Positions 24,352-34,508 are shown, numbered from the stretch's first letter. The stretch: DNA of 64,000 nucleotides from Affinundibacterium seohonense (GCF_014284305.1 NZ_JACOFW010000011.1:62001-126000), one strand, 5' to 3'. The notes: generated by a model from the letters alone, not told the origin. A program made the numbers and translations.

Positions 24352-25821
24352 ATGGGTAGTAAATTAAAAAGTTTTGGTTTAATCAGCTTCGGCGTTGTCG
24401 CTGGCGTTGCTGCATCTCTGCAATATTCTGCTATCGCGCAGAAAATTAATGCTATGCCTTTGCCATTAGAAAAACTCAGTGAGTTTTCCGAAATATTTGG
24501 CATGATTAAATCAGATTATGTTGAACCAGTCGAAGATGATAAATTGCTGACTGAGGCGATCAATGGCATGGTCAGTGCACTCGATCCGCATTCCGCTTAT
24601 CTGGATAAAAAATCATTCAAGGAATTACGCGAAGGTACCGAAGGGAAATTCGTCGGTCTCGGTATCGAAGTCGGCATGGAAGACGGTTATGTCAAAGTGG
24701 TTTCCCCGATTGAGGACTCACCAGCGTCGCGTGCCGGCATACAACCTAGTGACTTAATTACTCGCATTGATGGTGTGCCGATTAAGGGTTTGAGTATCGA
24801 TGATGCGGTCAAAAAAATGCGCGGCGAACCGAATACCAAAATTACTTTAACCATAGCGCGTAAGACTGAAGACAAGCCGATTGTGGTGACCTTGACCCGT
24901 GAATTAATTAAGCAACATAGTGTGAAGGGCAAAGTGGTTGAGCCTGGTTATGCTTGGTTGAGAATTTCCCAATTCCAAGAACCTACCCTTGATGATATGG
25001 TGAAAAAGATCAATGTCTTGTATGCGCAAGATCCAAGCCTAAAAGGCTTGGTGTTAGATCTGCGGAATGATCCGGGCGGCGTGCTTCCGGGTGCGATTGG
25101 GGTGTCTGCTGCCTTCTTGCCGAAAGACGTCGCGGTCGTTTCTACCAATGGACAAGTAGAAGACTCTAGACGTACGTATTTTGCCAAGAAAGAATTTTAT
25201 CTTGGGCGTGCTGGGAGTGATCCTTTGGCGAAATTACCAGCCGCCGTAAAGAACGTGCCTATGGTGGTGTTGATTAATACTGGCTCTGCTTCCGCGTCTG
25301 AAATTGTCGCTGGTGCTTTGCAAGATTATCGCCGTGCCACTATTTTGGGGACGCAAAGTTATGGCAAAGGCTCGGTACAAACGGTGCATCAAATCACCGA
25401 TGATACCGCGATCAAATTGACGACCGCCCGGTATTACACTCCATTGGGCAGAGCGATTCAGGCCAAAGGTATACAACCCGATTTGCGGGTAGAAGAAACC
25501 GCTAACGGCGATGGTTTTAACGCCCTCCGTTCGCGCGAAGCTGATTTACATAAGCATTTGAGTAATGACAAAGAAGCGGAATCTGATGCCGCAGCGGTGG
25601 ATGAGCTTGAAGAAGAAAAGCGTTTAATTGAATTGGCGAAGAAAAGTGTGCCGGTTGATTTTGGCAGTAAAGACGATTTTCAATTGCGTCAGGCGCTGAA
25701 CCATTTGAAGGGCTTGCCAGTGAAGGTCACACCTTTGAAAACCGCGAAGCTGGACAATGCTGGGGAAGAGGCGGCAAAAATTGCAACGCCAAAGAATAAA
25801 TCCGCAACTAGTAAGCAGTAA
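24352..25821 (+). CDS. S41-family C-terminal processing peptidase (CtpA/Prc type)
   Basis: N-terminal membrane anchor or signal (LKSFGLISFGVVAGVAASLQ), then ALDPHSAYLD, a PDZ domain (about 95-175, VVSPIEDSPASRAGIQPSDLITRIDG) and the serine-protease core with LDLRNDPGGVL, the nucleophile segment GSASASEIVAGAL (residues 311-323) and the catalytic lysine in SYGKGSVQ. Such periplasmic proteases trim or degrade envelope proteins, often regulating peptidoglycan hydrolases; the neighbouring EnvC-like factor fits this. A charged tail of about 90 residues extends past the core. Confidence 0.94.
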   Translation: MGSKLKSFGLISFGVVAGVAASLQYSAIAQKINAMPLPLEKLSEFSEIFGMIKSDYVEPVEDDKLLTEAINGMVSALDPHSAYLDKKSFKELREGTEGKFVGLGIEVGMEDGYVKVVSPIEDSPASRAGIQPSDLITRIDGVPIKGLSIDDAVKKMRGEPNTKITLTIARKTEDKPIVVTLTRELIKQHSVKGKVVEPGYAWLRISQFQEPTLDDMVKKINVLYAQDPSLKGLVLDLRNDPGGVLPGAIGVSAAFLPKDVAVVSTNGQVEDSRRTYFAKKEFYLGRAGSDPLAKLPAAVKNVPMVVLINTGSASASEIVAGALQDYRRATILGTQSYGKGSVQTVHQITDDTAIKLTTARYYTPLGRAIQAKGIQPDLRVEETANGDGFNALRSREADLHKHLSNDKEAESDAAAVDELEEEKRLIELAKKSVPVDFGSKDDFQLRQALNHLKGLPVKVTPLKTAKLDNAGEEAAKIATPKNKSATSKQ

Positions 25822-25853
25822 TAGTCACTCTCCACAACGATAGAATTCGAACC

Positions 25854-26606
25854 ATGAATGATAGTCAGTTGTTGCGTTATTCGCGGCACATCTTGCTCGA
25901 CCAAATCGGCATCGAAGGGCAACAAAAAATACTCGCCGCCCATGCTTTAGTGGTAGGCGCGGGCGGTTTGGGTTCGCCTGCTGCACTATATTTGGCTAGT
26001 GCTGGCATCGGCAAGTTGACCATCGTTGATGATGATACGGTTGATTTGACGAATTTACAGCGGCAGATTTTGCATACAACTGAACGAGTGGGACAAAATA
26101 AGGTCGACTCTGCCAGAATCAGTTTGCAGCAAATCAATCCTGAAGTGGAAGTGCATGCTTTGAAGGAGCGCTTACAAGGACAGCGCTTATCCGATTTGGT
26201 GGCGAGCGCCAGTGTGGTTTTAGATTGCAGTGATAATTTTGAAACTCGACATGCCGTGAATGCCGCGTGTGTCGCGCATGGTGTGCCGCTGGTGTCCGGC
26301 GCAGCGATTTCTTTTGATGGGCAACTCAGTGTATTTGACACCCGTAAAGCCAATGCGCCATGTTATGCCTGTTTATTTCCAGCGGATCAGGATGTCGAAG
26401 AAGTACGCTGTTCTACGATGGGCGTATTTTCACCTTTAGTCGGTATCATCGGTACCATACAAGCGGCTGAAGCTCTGAAACTGGTGATGGATTTAGGGCA
26501 GAGTTTAGTTGGTCGCCTGATGTTGCTTGATGCTATGTCGATGGAGTGGACTAGCATAGGTGTTAGCAAGAATGGTGACTGCCTCGTCTGTGGATCAAAA
26601 CACTAG
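25854..26606 (+). CDS. MoeB/ThiF/HesA-family adenylyltransferase
   Basis: E1-like enzyme that adenylates the C-terminus of a small sulfur carrier protein (ThiS or MoaD) for thiamine or molybdopterin synthesis. Nucleotide motif VVGAGGLGSPAALYLASAGIG (about residues 34-54), DDDTVDLTNLQRQILH, and the adenylate-contact RHAVNAACV are present, with zinc cysteines CYAC and CLVC. Length 250 is right. ThiF and MoeB cannot be separated from sequence alone; no thi or moa genes are near. The last 12 bases overlap the end of the convergent pabBC gene. Confidence 0.92.
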   Translation: MNDSQLLRYSRHILLDQIGIEGQQKILAAHALVVGAGGLGSPAALYLASAGIGKLTIVDDDTVDLTNLQRQILHTTERVGQNKVDSARISLQQINPEVEVHALKERLQGQRLSDLVASASVVLDCSDNFETRHAVNAACVAHGVPLVSGAAISFDGQLSVFDTRKANAPCYACLFPADQDVEEVRCSTMGVFSPLVGIIGTIQAAEALKLVMDLGQSLVGRLMLLDAMSMEWTSIGVSKNGDCLVCGSKH

Positions 26607-28451
26607 GTTTGCGGCAAGCGCGCCACGCAAAGCATTGCAGACTATGATTTCATCCGCTTGTTGTAAGTCCTTGATCGTTACTGATCGCTCACGTGCTTGC
26701 ATTTGCTGATCTTCCAGTAAAACACCACGCATAATTCCCGGTAATACACCGTCGCTCAAAGGCGGGGTGAACCAATCATTTCCTATTCTGACGAATACAT
26801 TACAGCGACCACCCTCGGTGATGAATCCATGTTGATTGATGAATAAACTATCGAAGGCGCCTAATCTTTCGGCGCTTTGCCAAGCTCGATCATAGATCAA
26901 GCGATGACTACTTTTATGAGCTAGGAAGATAGCGGACGTTTCACATATTTGAGATGAGATCAAGATCCGTACTGGTTCTGTAATAGGGTTCAAAACCGCA
27001 TGTTGAATTTGTATTTGCCCTCTGCAGTTGAGCGACAGGCGCAATCGATAGGCAGTCTGTGGTGTGAATTGATCGCAGTATGCTTGTAATTGTCGCGCAG
27101 TGTCTTCACGATCAAATGAAAATTCAAAATAGTTGGCTGAAGTCTGTAGTCGGTTCAGATGCCGATTGAGATGTCGGCAACCGAGTTCTCGTGTCGCATA
27201 CATCGTCTCAAATAATTCAAAATCTGGCGTTAAACCTGTTAAAAATTTAGCTTTCAGTGCGCACTCTGCAAACTCCTCTTGCGCCACACTGTCGTAGACG
27301 ATACCAGCACCGACGCCCATCACGCCTTGTCGACAGCCTTGTGCATCCTCAGCTTGCAAGACCAAAGTTCGTATCGGTACGGATAAACAAAAATTACCGA
27401 TAGCCTGTGGACTTGTAGCTGGATCGAACCAACCTATTGCACCGGTATAGACGCCCCGATCTTCTGTTTCGAGCTCGCGAATAATTTCCATGGTGCGATG
27501 TTTCGGTGCGCCAGTGATGGACCCGCAAGGAAATAGCGCTGACATGATTTGCTCCAGCTTGAGTTCAGAGCGCAATCGTGCCGTGACCGTCGAGGTCATT
27601 TGCAGCACGCTGCTAAAGCGCTGCACTTCAAACAAGGCGGGCACCGCAACACTGCCAGTTTGGGCAATACGTCCCAGATCATTGCGCAGCAAATCGACGA
27701 TCATGAGATTTTCTGCGCGATTTTTCGGATCTTGGCGCAACTCTTCTGCGATCTGCTGATCACGCGCATCGTCGCCGCTTGCTGCCGCCGTTCCTTTCAT
27801 CGGTTTTGCGAAGAGACCACCGTTTTGATGACGAATAAATAGTTCGGGTGATAAGGATAAAATAACGCTGCCATCAGGTAAGGCGATCAGCGCAGCAAAG
27901 GGAACCGGTTGGCGTTTGCGTAAAGCTTGATACAAAGCGATCGCTGAGCCATAGGCTTGGAAATGCAAACGATAAGTGTAATTGACCTGATAAGTGTCGC
28001 CCGCTGCAATGTAGTTACGAATTTTTTCGATAGCTTTGGCGAACAATGCCTCATCGACGTTGGTGCGAATGTCGCGAATGCCTGCATATTGTTCGGCACA
28101 TTGTTGCTCAAGCCAATCGGCAACTTGCTGTCGAGTCCAGTGCTGGCATTTATTAAATATTAAGAGCTGTGAAATTTGCGCAGATTTGAGGGGAGTCGGG
28201 CGCGTTTCGATTGCTTGGAGTTGTGCCCCGGTTTCGTAACTCAAAACGGCTACTACGAAATGACCAGTCTCCAGCGCTTGTTGTGCTTGTTGCCACATCG
28301 TTGGCCATGCCTCCGCTGTGGCACAGGGAAGACAACTAATTAGACCGGAATAAAATCGCGAATCGCCAGCATCACTTTGCGCATCATCTAATAATGCGAA
28401 GCAGTCAGAATTGTTGAGTCGCAGGGAATTTGAGGAAGTTAGAGCTGACAC
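26595..28451 (-). CDS. pabB: Aminodeoxychorismate synthase component I fused to aminodeoxychorismate lyase-like domain (PabB-PabC)
   Basis: The first about 405 residues are PabB/TrpE-like: GDTYQVNYTYRL, KPMKGTAAASGDD, CGSITGAPKHRTMEIIRELE and RGVYTGAIGW. From about 410 the sequence becomes a class IV aminotransferase-fold PabC domain: ELFETMYATRELGCRHLNRHLNRL, the lysine in HKSSHR, and FITEGGRCNVFVRIG with PGIMRG. Together the domains would make 4-amino-4-deoxychorismate (with a glutaminase) and eliminate pyruvate to p-aminobenzoate for folate. Start GTG 28451. No pabA is visible in the window. Confidence 0.93.
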   Translation of the reverse strand: MSALTSSNSLRLNNSDCFALLDDAQSDAGDSRFYSGLISCLPCATAEAWPTMWQQAQQALETGHFVVAVLSYETGAQLQAIETRPTPLKSAQISQLLIFNKCQHWTRQQVADWLEQQCAEQYAGIRDIRTNVDEALFAKAIEKIRNYIAAGDTYQVNYTYRLHFQAYGSAIALYQALRKRQPVPFAALIALPDGSVILSLSPELFIRHQNGGLFAKPMKGTAAASGDDARDQQIAEELRQDPKNRAENLMIVDLLRNDLGRIAQTGSVAVPALFEVQRFSSVLQMTSTVTARLRSELKLEQIMSALFPCGSITGAPKHRTMEIIRELETEDRGVYTGAIGWFDPATSPQAIGNFCLSVPIRTLVLQAEDAQGCRQGVMGVGAGIVYDSVAQEEFAECALKAKFLTGLTPDFELFETMYATRELGCRHLNRHLNRLQTSANYFEFSFDREDTARQLQAYCDQFTPQTAYRLRLSLNCRGQIQIQHAVLNPITEPVRILISSQICETSAIFLAHKSSHRLIYDRAWQSAERLGAFDSLFINQHGFITEGGRCNVFVRIGNDWFTPPLSDGVLPGIMRGVLLEDQQMQARERSVTIKDLQQADEIIVCNALRGALAANLVF

Positions 28452-28772
28452 AATACTTATACGGGATTGGAATCGGGCCTAGTTTACCCCTAGATTGCCT
28501 TCCTTGCAGTAAGGCGATTCATTTTCCTGCCTAGAATGTAAAAATAGGTAAAATTGAGTCAGACCAAGAACAAGCTTGAAACCAAAATGCTTGTGGCGCG
28601 TTAGCAGCAGAGAGCCGCAATAAACGCGCTATAATGCGCGCACATAGCGACTCCTAAAGTGGTCTCAATTCTTTAAGATGAATTTTTGATCAAAGGCAGT
28701 TGTGTACAATAATTGTTTAATCTGGGTTGTCCTGTTCATTCGCTCACTTATCTCATTTATATAAATAAAGTT
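28452..28772. other. Upstream region of the TPR protein gene and pabBC; no gene seen
   Basis: The 321 bases contain CGCGC-TATAAT-GCGCG at 28625-28640, a -10-like hexamer flanked by a perfect 5-base inverted repeat, but no matching -35. The frame of the next gene can be extended upstream to 28713; that part looks non-coding. Confidence 0.4.
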
Positions 28773-30035
28773 ATGATGAAAAAATCTCCTATCGCCTTGG
28801 CGGCCTTATTGTTAGCCCTTGGAACTGCTTCTATTTCTGTGATGCCGGTAACTGCGTATGCGCAAACTGCCGAAGAAAAGGAAAAAGAAAAAGCGAAACA
28901 AGAAGTCATACGTACGGAATGGTCGAAGCCATATACCGAAATTCAAAAATTGATGACTGACAAGCAGTATCCTGAGGCTCTCGAAAAGTTAAAAATGTTT
29001 GAAACTTCTGAGAAGAAAACGCCGTATGAAAATTTTGTCGTAAGTCGTACCAAAGCCGCCATCGCTTCCGCTATGGGTGACAATGCCTTGTTGGCGAAAT
29101 GTTTTGAAGAAATGATTGCGAGCGAATTTTTGCCAGCTGAGGAGAAGTTGCGTTTCACCGAAGGTTTAGCGGGCACTTTCTATAATCTGAAGCAATACAA
29201 TGACTCACAAATCTGGACCAAACGTTATCTCGCCGCAAATCCAAATCACACTGTGATGCAAGATTTGTTAGTGCAAAACTATTATTTGGTAGAAGATTTT
29301 GCGAATGCTTTAAAAGAAGTTAAAGTTCAAGTCATGGCGGACGAACAGGCCGCCAAAGTGCCAGATGAAAAGCGCCTGCGTTTGATGCATGGTTCAGCGA
29401 TGAAGTTGAAAGATATCGACAGCTCAACCCTAGCATTAGAAATGTTGGTCAAATATCATCCAAACAAGGATTATTGGGCGGATTTGATGTATCGTCTAAT
29501 TGCCAAACAAGGCTTTAGCGATCGTATGCGTTTGGACTGGTATCGTATTATGCTGGCTCTTGAAAACTTAGAAGATGATTCTCAGTTTATGGAAATGGCA
29601 GAAACGGCCCTCTTGGCTGGTTTGCCATTAGAAGCAAAAAATATTGTCGATGCAGCGTATAAAGGCGGTTATTTTGGTAAGGGTAAGAATCTCGCCAAAC
29701 ATAAGCCTTTACAAGACAAAGCGAATAAGCAAGCTGCCGACGATGCGAAATCTTTAGATGCGGGAGAGGCTTCTGCTAAAGCGGCGAAAACCGGTTTAGG
29801 TATGGTCAACATGGGCTATAACTTTGTGACGTATGGCCAATTCGAGCGCGGTATTGCTTTGATCGAAGCTGGTTTGGCAAAAGGTGGCTTGAAGTATCCC
29901 GAGGAAGCTAAATTGCACTTGGGTATGGCTTATCATAAGGCAGGTAATAAAGCGAAAGCGGCTGAAATCCTGAAAACAGTACAAGGTAATGATGGCGCGG
30001 TTGAGTTGGCGCGTTACTGGACATACATGAAGTAA
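28773..30035 (+). CDS. Exported TPR-type repeat protein
   Basis: ATG ATG at 28773-28778 begins a signal peptide (KKSPIALAALLLALGTAS, cleavage near AYA). The mature protein has helical repeats of the tetratricopeptide kind, such as KQYPEALEKLKMFE, KQYNDSQIWTKRYLAANPN, QFERGIALIEAGLAKGG and GNKAKAAEILKTV. TPR proteins are scaffolds; no partner is evident. Earlier starts in the frame add residues that do not resemble coding sequence. A strong terminator follows. Confidence 0.8.
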   Translation: MMKKSPIALAALLLALGTASISVMPVTAYAQTAEEKEKEKAKQEVIRTEWSKPYTEIQKLMTDKQYPEALEKLKMFETSEKKTPYENFVVSRTKAAIASAMGDNALLAKCFEEMIASEFLPAEEKLRFTEGLAGTFYNLKQYNDSQIWTKRYLAANPNHTVMQDLLVQNYYLVEDFANALKEVKVQVMADEQAAKVPDEKRLRLMHGSAMKLKDIDSSTLALEMLVKYHPNKDYWADLMYRLIAKQGFSDRMRLDWYRIMLALENLEDDSQFMEMAETALLAGLPLEAKNIVDAAYKGGYFGKGKNLAKHKPLQDKANKQAADDAKSLDAGEASAKAAKTGLGMVNMGYNFVTYGQFERGIALIEAGLAKGGLKYPEEAKLHLGMAYHKAGNKAKAAEILKTVQGNDGAVELARYWTYMK

Positions 30036-30053
30036 ATTTTGCATAGCGCATAA

Positions 30054-30088
30054 AAAAAGCAGTAAAGATTTTGTCTTTACTGCTTTTT
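30054..30088. terminator. Rho-independent terminator after the TPR gene, probably bidirectional
   Basis: A perfect 15-bp stem AAAAAGCAGTAAAGA / TCTTTACTGCTTTTT with 5-nt loop and a T-run on either strand. It lies between the TPR gene and the convergent Lrp-type gene. Confidence 0.93.
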
Positions 30089-30135
30089 GTTTATGCAGAA
30101 TCGATTAACCAAGGATGTGCTGTATGGCACGCTCT

Positions 30136-30594
30136 TTATTTGATCGGTAAGGCTGTCGTGTTTTTGACTTCCTCCATCACGGCATAAGTATGTGTCTCAC
30201 GTACGCCACTTAATTGCAGCAAGGACTTACCGAGGAAGTCGCGATAAGCGTTCATATCTTTGACGCGGGCTTTGACCAGATAGTCAAACCCCCCCGCAAC
30301 CATGTGGCATTCCAGCACTTCTGGGATAGCCTGTACGCCACGTTTGAACGCGTCAAACACATCGGGGGTGGTGCGATCCAATACCACTTCGATGAACACC
30401 AGAAGTGCCACATCGAGTAAATGTGGATTAAGTTGGGCTGTATAGCCTAGAATGTAGTTTGATTCTTGCAGTTTGCGAACACGTTCCAAGCAAGCTGCTG
30501 GAGACAGGTTGACGCGCGTGGCGAGTTCTACATTACTGATGCGGCCGTCGTTTTGTAATTCGGCCAAAATTCTTTTACTGATTTTGTCTAGCAT
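30136..30594 (-). CDS. Lrp/AsnC-family regulator, likely controlling putA
   Basis: A 152-residue leucine-responsive-type regulator: helix-turn-helix DKISKRILAELQNDGRISNVELATRVNLSPAACLERVRKLQ, then the RAM ligand-binding domain with AQLNPHLLDVALLVFIEVVLD and HMVAGGFDYLVKARVKD. It is transcribed divergently from putA across 147 bases, as PutR/Lrp-type activators of proline catabolism commonly are, so control of putA by proline is the natural inference. Family call is firm; the target is inferred. Confidence 0.93.
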   Translation of the reverse strand: MLDKISKRILAELQNDGRISNVELATRVNLSPAACLERVRKLQESNYILGYTAQLNPHLLDVALLVFIEVVLDRTTPDVFDAFKRGVQAIPEVLECHMVAGGFDYLVKARVKDMNAYRDFLGKSLLQLSGVRETHTYAVMEEVKNTTALPIK

Positions 30595-30741
30595 AAGAAG
30601 TTAGATAGGGTTTAAGTGGTTATTAATAATATTTGGTGGAATTCTCTCACAAAATACAATATTTCGATATACCTTGGAATTTCCAGAATTAATCCTCGCC
30701 AATGATCTATACAATTAAATCATATTTGCTTTTATAAATAA

Positions 30742-33700
30742 ATGATGAATCCTTCCATGAACCTACCTTCAAGCACTCTCCCTTTTCAAGTCCTACAGCA
30801 AGAATTGCTGGCCAATCCCACCGAGTTACGAGTCAAAATCACTGAGGCTTATCGTCGTGATGAAGCGGATGCGGTCGCTTGGTTGTTGGCAAATTTGCAG
30901 GATATCCCTGCAGCAAAAAACAAGATTCACGAACTCGCGAAGACATTAGTCAGCTCCGTGCGCCAACAACGTACTCGTGCTTCTGGTGTTGACGCCTTGA
31001 TGCACGAATTTTCATTGTCATCGGAAGAAGGTGTGGCTTTAATGTGTTTGGCGGAAGCTTTGTTGCGGATTCCCGACGCTGCGACCAAAGATCGTTTGAT
31101 CGCTGACAAAATTAGCAAGGGTGACTGGCGCAAACATTTGGGCGAATCGCCATCCTTGTTTGTGAATGCCGCCACTTGGGGTTTGCTGGTCACGGGTAAA
31201 TTGGTCAGCACGAATAGCGACCAAGGTTTGGGTTCTGCATTGACGCGTTTGATCGCAAAAGGTGGCGAACCTTTGATCCGCAAAGGCGTGGATCTGGCGA
31301 TGCGTATGCTCGGTAATCAGTTCGTAACAGGGCAGACAATTGATGAAGCGCTGAAAAACAGTCAAGAAAATGAAGGACGCGGCTATCGTTATTCTTACGA
31401 TATGCTGGGTGAAGCAGCATTGACCATGCACGACGCAGCGTTTTACTACAAAGCTTACGAAACCGCGATCCACGCGATTGGTAAGGCTTCAAACGGCCGT
31501 GGTATCAAAGATGGTCCAGGTATCTCCGTCAAACTTTCCGCCTTGCATCCACGCTATTCGCGTGCGCAACGTGCTCGCACGATGGAAGAATTGCTGCCTT
31601 TACTCAAAAAATTACTGGTGTTGGCGAAGCAATACAACATCGGCTTGAATATCGATGCAGAAGAAACCGATCGCTTGGAGTTGTCCTTAGATTTAATGGA
31701 AGCACTGGCTTTCGACAAAGATTTAGAAGGTTTTGAAGGCATCGGTTTTGTGGTTCAGGCCTACCAAAAGCGCTGCCCGTTTGTGATTGACTATTTGATT
31801 GATCTGGCGCGTCGTAGTGGCCGTAAATTCATGGTGCGTTTGGTCAAAGGTGCGTATTGGGATTCGGAAATCAAACGTGCGCAAGTGGATGGCATGCCGG
31901 GCTTCCCAGTTTACACACGCAAGGTTTACACCGACGTGTCTTACTTGATGTGCGCGCAAAAATTATTGGCAGTCACGGATGTGATTTACCCACAATTCGC
32001 AACGCACAATGCCTTAACACTGTCGACGATTTACAGCTGGGCGCAAGAAGCCAAAGTCACCGATTACGAATTTCAATGTCTGCACGGCATGGGCGAAACT
32101 TTGTACGATCAAGTGGTCGGCGCGGATAAATTGAATAAGCCTTGCCGTATTTATGCACCAGTTGGATCACATCAAACTTTGTTGGCGTATTTAGTTCGTC
32201 GTTTGCTAGAAAACGGTGCAAACTCTTCCTTCGTGAATCAAATCGTTGATGAAAAAATCTCGATAGATTCTTTGATTGAAGACCCGATCAGCATCGCCAC
32301 TAAACTCGCAGGCAAGATGCATAGTGGCATCAATTTGCCAGCAAACCTGTTCGGCAAAGAACGTCAAAATTCTGCTGGTATGGATTTCAGCAATGAATTG
32401 CAATTGCAAAAAATCAGCGCGCATTTCAGCGCATTCAGTCAGCAATCCTTGACAGCGACACCGCTATTGGCAGGCTCAGTTTCGGCGACTTCTGCACGCC
32501 CAGTTTTGAATCCCGCGAACCACAGCGATGTTGTCGGTCAGGTCATCGAAGCTGATGCAAACGACGTACAAACTGCTTTGGCAGCAGCACAAGCCTATGC
32601 GGCAGAGTGGCAAAATCAAACGCCAGCCGCACGAGCAGCGTGCTTGAGTAAAGCTGGTGATTTGTTAGAAGCACAGACTTTAGATTTCATGGCATTGGCA
32701 ATTCGTGAAGCAGGTAAGTCTTTGCCGAATGCTTTAGCCGAAGTGCGTGAGGCTGTCGATTTCTTGCGCTATTACGCCGCACAAGTTGAAAATCAACCTC
32801 AAACGCAGGCTCTGGGTCCAGTGGTTTGTATCAGCCCATGGAATTTCCCACTCGCGATTTTCATCGGTGAAGTGAGTGCCGCTTTGGCTGCAGGTAACGT
32901 CGTGTTGGCGAAACCTGCGGAACAAACACCATTGATCGCACATCGTGCAATTCAACTGATGCATGAAGCTGGGGTACCAGTCGGTGCATTGCAATTCTTA
33001 CCTGGTTCAGGCGAAGTCGTGGGTGCGCAATTGGTGGCAGATAGCCGCGTCAAAGGCGTGATCTTTACTGGCTCGACCGAAGTTGCGCAGATCATTAATC
33101 GCACCTTGGCAAAACGTTCTGTCGCTGAAGGCATTGATATTCCTTTGATCGCTGAAACTGGTGGTCAGAACGCGATGATCGTCGACAGTAGTGCCTTGCC
33201 AGAACAAGTCGTGAATGATGTGTTGTCATCGGCCTTCGATAGTGCAGGTCAACGTTGCTCAGCTTTGCGTGTATTGTGCTTGCAAGAAGATATCGCTGAT
33301 AAAACAATGGAAATGTTACGCGGTGCAATGCAAGAATTGCGCGTGGGTATTCCTGATCGTTTGGCAACCGATATTGGTCCGGTGATCGATGCAGAAGCGC
33401 AAAAAAATCTGCAAAGTCATATCGACGCCATGCGTAGCAAAGCTAAATCTTTCTACAGCTTGGAATTACCAGCAAGTTGCAGCAACGGCACTTTCGTGGC
33501 ACCAACCGTGATGGAAATTAAATCGTTGTCTGAGTTGACCAAAGAGGTGTTCGGCCCAGTTTTACACGTCTTGCGTTATCACCGTGATCAATTGCCAGCT
33601 TTGGTTGATGCGATTAACGCGACGGGTTTTGGTTTGACTTTGGGTGTGCATTCTCGCATCGATGAAACCATCGAATTCATCACACAACGCGCGCATGTCG

Positions 33701-34401
33701 GCAATATCTATGTGAACCGTAACATCGTTGGCGCTGTGGTTGGCGTACAGCCATTTGGTGGTGAAGGTAAGTCTGGTACTGGTCCAAAAGCGGGTGGTCC
33801 TTTGTATCTGAAACGCTTGCAACACAATCCGGTGATGAGCTTCAGTGGCAACACCGTTTATGAAAAACAAGCGCCAGTTGCACTCGATGCTTTTACTGTC
33901 TGGGCGAAAACCCATGGTCATGCGGATGTTGCTTTGTTGGCTGAACAATACGCACGTCTCAATCCTTATAAGATGACGATGTTGTTGCCTGGCCCAACTG
34001 GTGAAACCAATACGCTGGCGTTTGCTTCGCGCGGTAGTGTGTTCTGTGCAGCAAGCGATGTTGCGACTTTGCTCAATCAAATCGCCGCAGTTCTCGCAAC
34101 GGGTAATACGGTTGTGTTGGAAGACAAAACTAAGGCTTTGTTGCCAGCAGATTTGCCGAAATTGGTCAGCGATGCGATTAGCGTCGGTACTTCTGAACAC
34201 GTGCACTTTGCACTGCTTGGCCGTGATATTGCAGCCAGCTACAAAGTGGCATTAGCCCAGCAAACTGGTGCGATTGTTTGTATCGCGGAGTGTGATGCGA
34301 AGACAGAATTGCCGTTATGGCGTTTGGTCGCAGAACGCGCTTTGTGTGTTAATACGACGGCCGCGGGTGGTAATGCTAGCTTGATGAGTTTACAGAGCTA
34401 A
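30742..34401 (+). CDS. putA: Bifunctional proline dehydrogenase / delta-1-pyrroline-5-carboxylate dehydrogenase PutA
   Basis: Converts proline to glutamate in two steps. The flavin-dependent proline dehydrogenase (about residues 200-500) has GPGISVKLSALHPRYS, VRLVKGAYWDSEIKRAQ and FATHNALT. The aldehyde dehydrogenase (about 600-1010) has WNFPLAIFIGEVSAALAAGN, the catalytic Glu in AETGGQNAM and Cys in GQRCSALRVL. At 1219 residues it is shorter than trifunctional PutA (about 1320): no N-terminal ribbon-helix-helix DNA-binding domain is visible, so repression must come from elsewhere, presumably the divergent Lrp-type gene. The C-terminal about 200 residues form the substrate-tunnel lid domain. 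Confidence 0.97.
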   Translation: MMNPSMNLPSSTLPFQVLQQELLANPTELRVKITEAYRRDEADAVAWLLANLQDIPAAKNKIHELAKTLVSSVRQQRTRASGVDALMHEFSLSSEEGVALMCLAEALLRIPDAATKDRLIADKISKGDWRKHLGESPSLFVNAATWGLLVTGKLVSTNSDQGLGSALTRLIAKGGEPLIRKGVDLAMRMLGNQFVTGQTIDEALKNSQENEGRGYRYSYDMLGEAALTMHDAAFYYKAYETAIHAIGKASNGRGIKDGPGISVKLSALHPRYSRAQRARTMEELLPLLKKLLVLAKQYNIGLNIDAEETDRLELSLDLMEALAFDKDLEGFEGIGFVVQAYQKRCPFVIDYLIDLARRSGRKFMVRLVKGAYWDSEIKRAQVDGMPGFPVYTRKVYTDVSYLMCAQKLLAVTDVIYPQFATHNALTLSTIYSWAQEAKVTDYEFQCLHGMGETLYDQVVGADKLNKPCRIYAPVGSHQTLLAYLVRRLLENGANSSFVNQIVDEKISIDSLIEDPISIATKLAGKMHSGINLPANLFGKERQNSAGMDFSNELQLQKISAHFSAFSQQSLTATPLLAGSVSATSARPVLNPANHSDVVGQVIEADANDVQTALAAAQAYAAEWQNQTPAARAACLSKAGDLLEAQTLDFMALAIREAGKSLPNALAEVREAVDFLRYYAAQVENQPQTQALGPVVCISPWNFPLAIFIGEVSAALAAGNVVLAKPAEQTPLIAHRAIQLMHEAGVPVGALQFLPGSGEVVGAQLVADSRVKGVIFTGSTEVAQIINRTLAKRSVAEGIDIPLIAETGGQNAMIVDSSALPEQVVNDVLSSAFDSAGQRCSALRVLCLQEDIADKTMEMLRGAMQELRVGIPDRLATDIGPVIDAEAQKNLQSHIDAMRSKAKSFYSLELPASCSNGTFVAPTVMEIKSLSELTKEVFGPVLHVLRYHRDQLPALVDAINATGFGLTLGVHSRIDETIEFITQRAHVGNIYVNRNIVGAVVGVQPFGGEGKSGTGPKAGGPLYLKRLQHNPVMSFSGNTVYEKQAPVALDAFTVWAKTHGHADVALLAEQYARLNPYKMTMLLPGPTGETNTLAFASRGSVFCAASDVATLLNQIAAVLATGNTVVLEDKTKALLPADLPKLVSDAISVGTSEHVHFALLGRDIAASYKVALAQQTGAIVCIAECDAKTELPLWRLVAERALCVNTTAAGGNASLMSLQS

Positions 34402-34414
34402 TTATCTTGCATGG

Positions 34415-34451
34415 AAAAAAGCCGCAGCCCAATTTGGGTTGCGGCTTTTTT
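34415..34451 (+). terminator. Rho-independent terminator of putA
   Basis: A-rich/T-rich 12-bp stem around GCCGCA...TGCGGC, extended by CCC/GGG past one mismatch, T-run at the right. It lies 13 bases after the putA stop. Confidence 0.92.
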
Positions 34452-34508
34452 GTGTCTATTGAATTTGAAATTAAGACTGAAACTAAAACTAAAACTCAAT
34501 TTAGATTT

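Noticed and set aside
34479-34496. Short tandem repeat of AAAACT-like units near the putA terminator
   Set aside because: Only three 6-base units; too short to signify more than low complexity.
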